Below are positions 62,182 through 64,000 of a DNA stretch of 64,000 nt, piece by piece. The stretch comes from Ignavibacteriota bacterium (GTDB lineage: Bacteria; Bacteroidota; Ignavibacteria; UBA10030; UBA6906). Under the pieces are notes generated by a model. That model was not told the origin of the DNA. It made no database searches and was given only the letters and a program-made list of their open reading frames with translations. The position numbers and the translations under genes were made by a program. Within the stretch, counting starts at the first letter, position 1. Each line of letters begins with the position of its first letter. The stretch is from positions 248,001 to 312,000 of the forward strand of contig JADJHP010000001.1 of assembly GCA_016707525.1 (NCBI GenBank). The letters are read 5' to 3'.

Positions 62182-62562
62182 ATGCATATCCATGTTGCCA
62201 ATCTTCCACGCGAGATCGACGAAAAGAAGCTTGCGGATCTGTTCAAGCCGTACGGGCCGCTCGCTTCCACCCGCATCGATCTGGACCGCGTGACCGGAAA
62301 GCCGACAGGCTTTGCCGAAGTAGAGATCGCGGATGACGAGCAGGGAAAGAAGGCGATCGAAGGCCTGCATGGTACGAAGCTGACGGACTACCCGCTCTCG
62401 TTGAAGGACATCACCGCTCCGAAGGCCGATGAGAAGCAGCATGGCGGGGTGAGTGGACACGGGAAGAAGACCGAGGGAGGTGCGCGCGGAGGTGCACGCG
62501 GGCAGGGTGCACGTGGACCCAGCTTTCAGGCGCCCCGGCGGGGAGGCCAGCGCGGTGCATAG
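62182..62562 (+). CDS. RRM-type RNA-binding protein with glycine/arginine-rich tail
   Basis: A 126-residue protein. Residues 1-78 are one RNA recognition motif (RNP-2 IHVANLP, RNP-1-like TGFAEVEI, in which one aromatic residue is missing). The tail (about 88-126) is rich in G, R, A and Q with GARGGARGQGARG. Such single-RRM proteins occur in cyanobacteria and Bacteroidota, where they are linked to cold or mRNA handling. The ATG follows CAGGAG by nine bases. The gene stands alone between its neighbours. Confidence 0.85.
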   Translation: MHIHVANLPREIDEKKLADLFKPYGPLASTRIDLDRVTGKPTGFAEVEIADDEQGKKAIEGLHGTKLTDYPLSLKDITAPKADEKQHGGVSGHGKKTEGGARGGARGQGARGPSFQAPRRGGQRGA

Positions 62563-62601
62563 GCAGCGTTGTTCTGTCACAGCCGCCGGGAGTGCACGCT
62601 G

Positions 62602-63432
62602 ATGCATGTGTGCGTTCTCGGGAGTTCGAGTGCGGGCAATTGTACGGTGATCTGGGAAGAGCACCGTGCACTGCTCGTCGATTGCGGTTTCAGCCAGCGG
62701 TATATCAGCCGGCACCTGCGACCACTCGGCCTCACCCTCCGGGAGGTCGAGGGCGTGGTGATCACGCACGCCCATGCGGATCACGTGCTTGCTCAAACGC
62801 TTGTGGGGTTCCTCGCCCTGCGGATCCCCGTCCATGCGCCCCCGTCGATACTGCAGGTTCTCGCCGAGCAGTATCGTGATGTGCGAAAGGTTCAGGGCAC
62901 CCCGCTTCTCCGGCCCATGCACAGCGCAAGGACAGAGATCGGCCCATTCCTCGTGAACGCGTTCCCGGTCCCGCATGATGCCGCGGGAGGGTGCTTCTCG
63001 TATACGGTCCACCTGGACTCCCTCGCGGGAAGTGCCAAGGCGACCATCGCGACGGATCTCGGCTATGTTCCCGATGGGCTGGTCGCGCATTGTGCGAATT
63101 CCCATGTCCTGGTGGTGGAGTCGAACCATGACCCGGTGATGCTCGCGACATCGCAACGGCCCGACTGGCTCAAGGACCGGATCCGCACCATCGGCCATCT
63201 CTCCAACGAGCAATCAGGCAAGTTCGTCCGCGATATCCTTTCTGCTTCCTCGTTCTATCCGGAAGCGGTGGTGCTCGCGCATGTCAGCAAGGACTGCAAT
63301 ACCAACGCCCGGGCCGTGGATTCGATGGCGCTGGCCCTGCGGGATCACGGTGCGGGGAGTGTCCGGGTACTGGAAACGTTCCGGCATGAGCCGAACGAGG
63401 CAGTGTCCTGTTTCCGGGCGATGAACTCATGA
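62602..63432 (+). CDS. MBL-fold metallo-hydrolase (YycJ/WalJ-like)
   Basis: A 276-residue metallo-beta-lactamase-fold protein. It starts MHVCVLGSSSAGNCTVIWEE, as YycJ/WalJ proteins do. The metal motif is H56-A-H58-A-D60-H61 (THAHADH), with later ligands in VPHDAAGG, IATDLGY and LAHVSKDCN. Members of this group are implicated in DNA repair or cell-wall coordination. The frame opens at 62569, but ATG 62602 matches the family start. It overlaps the gap before msrA only loosely. Confidence 0.85.
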   Translation: MHVCVLGSSSAGNCTVIWEEHRALLVDCGFSQRYISRHLRPLGLTLREVEGVVITHAHADHVLAQTLVGFLALRIPVHAPPSILQVLAEQYRDVRKVQGTPLLRPMHSARTEIGPFLVNAFPVPHDAAGGCFSYTVHLDSLAGSAKATIATDLGYVPDGLVAHCANSHVLVVESNHDPVMLATSQRPDWLKDRIRTIGHLSNEQSGKFVRDILSASSFYPEAVVLAHVSKDCNTNARAVDSMALALRDHGAGSVRVLETFRHEPNEAVSCFRAMNS

Positions 63433-63455
63433 CCCCGCAAACGTGTTATATCTCT

Positions 63456-64000
63456 ATGAGAACACTGATCCTTATCCTCGTGATCCTGGCCTTCCCGATG
63501 GGCGCGCCGGGGCAACCGAACGGACATGCGGCCATGGAGAAAGCGACATTGGGTGCAGGATGTTTCTGGTGTGTGGAAGCGGTCTTTGAACGCCTCGATG
63601 GTGTGCAGTCGGTGATGGCCGGCTATGCTGGCGGGCATGTCAAGAACCCGACCTATGATCAGGTGTGTACCGGGACCACCGGCCATGCCGAAGTGGCCGA
63701 GATCACGTTCGACCCGAAAAAGATCTCGTACGAGAAACTGCTCGAGATGTTCTGGCGCGCGCACGACCCGACGACCCTGAACCGGCAGGGAGCCGATCAG
63801 GGGACCCAGTACCGCTCGGTGATCTTCACGCATTCCCCGGAACAACGCGCTACGGCCGAGAGGTCGCGTGCAGCGGCCGGGAAGGATTTCGACGACCCGA
63901 TCGTCACGGAGATCCAGGACCTCGATGTGCTCTATCCGGCGGAGAATTACCATCAGGATTATTTCAGGAACCATCCCGATGCTCCGTATTGCAGATTCGT
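63456..64000 (+). CDS. msrA: Peptide methionine sulfoxide reductase A, exported, 3' end outside window
   Basis: Reduces methionine-S-sulfoxide in proteins. The ATG at 63456 gives a hydrophobic signal-like N-terminus (LILILVILAFPMGAPGQ), so the enzyme is probably periplasmic. Then ATLGAGCFWCVEAVFE with the catalytic Cys36, GYAGGHVKNPTYDQVCTG, GHAEVAEITFDP, FWRAHDPTTLNRQGADQGTQ and AENYHQDYF follow. An upstream ATG at 63429 in the same frame is possible. The frame is open to the last base of the window, so any fused MsrB domain would be invisible. Confidence 0.95.
   Translation, partial: MRTLILILVILAFPMGAPGQPNGHAAMEKATLGAGCFWCVEAVFERLDGVQSVMAGYAGGHVKNPTYDQVCTGTTGHAEVAEITFDPKKISYEKLLEMFWRAHDPTTLNRQGADQGTQYRSVIFTHSPEQRATAERSRAAAGKDFDDPIVTEIQDLDVLYPAENYHQDYFRNHPDAPYCRF

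Overview
The window is GC-rich, gene-dense, apparently chromosomal DNA. Its gene content points to a Gram-negative member of the Bacteroidota/Chlorobiota/Ignavibacteriota (FCB) group. Indicators are an Omp85 barrel protein, a DUF4835 (PorD-like) protein, a PorV/PorQ-type barrel, a DUF2795 protein, BshA of bacillithiol synthesis, and an HPr kinase beside a ribosome hibernation factor. I see no rRNA, tRNA, CRISPR array, insertion sequence or prophage. Spaces between genes are short and many genes overlap by a few bases.

Layout. 1-13.3 kb (+): topA (5' end cut by the window), xerC, hpf, hprK, an M23 peptidase, a DUF2795 protein, a strong terminator, an Omp85 protein, holB, metG, a TatD/radical-SAM fusion and a heptosyltransferase-like GT9. 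13.3-19.3 kb: a DUF4835 protein (-), then a PorV/PorQ-like barrel, a helix-hairpin-helix envelope protein, a ROK sugar kinase and mnmA (+). 19.4-29.3 kb (-): a ten-kilobase operon related to group 4 [NiFe] hydrogenases. 29.9-34.3 kb: a small membrane protein and a Gfo/Idh/MocA oxidoreductase, an ECF sigma/anti-sigma pair facing a DUF6249 protein, a cupin and bshA. 34.4-45.7 kb: a YigZ protein (+), then ackA, a 3-hydroxyacyl-CoA dehydrogenase, two ABC-exporter gene sets, an M48 protease and a CHASE2 adenylate cyclase (-). 45.8-50.2 kb (+): a small barrel protein, a WD40-CsgG protein and two LPP20-type proteins. 50.2-58.8 kb (+): a surface-glycan cluster (GT2, two GT4, flippase, LarA-like protein, GT2, GT39-type). 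58.8-64 kb (+): dinB, a DnaQ/GIY-YIG fusion, a left-handed beta-helix acyltransferase-like protein, an RRM protein, an MBL hydrolase and msrA (cut by the window).

The most interesting system is the operon at 19.4-29.3 kb. It encodes two antiporter-like subunits (HyfB, HyfF), HyfC, HyfE, a NuoC/NuoD-like large subunit and a ferredoxin/NuoB fusion. The large subunit has lost all four cysteines that would hold the NiFe centre, so this should be an Ehr-type (energy-converting-hydrogenase-related) complex and not a hydrogenase. A SulP anion transporter carrying STAS and PTS-EIIA domains lies between the large- and small-subunit genes. That suggests, by inference only, a link between a redox- or ion-driven complex and anion (bicarbonate or sulfate) uptake. 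The EIIA domain keeps its histidine, and hprK lies elsewhere in the window.

Six genes are each broken by what looks like a single-base insertion or deletion, and the affected families are otherwise intact. This includes topA. Base-calling or assembly errors are the likeliest cause, so these are annotated as single genes with a frameshift. Many antisense ORFs of 200-730 codons are shadows of GC-rich genes and are left out.
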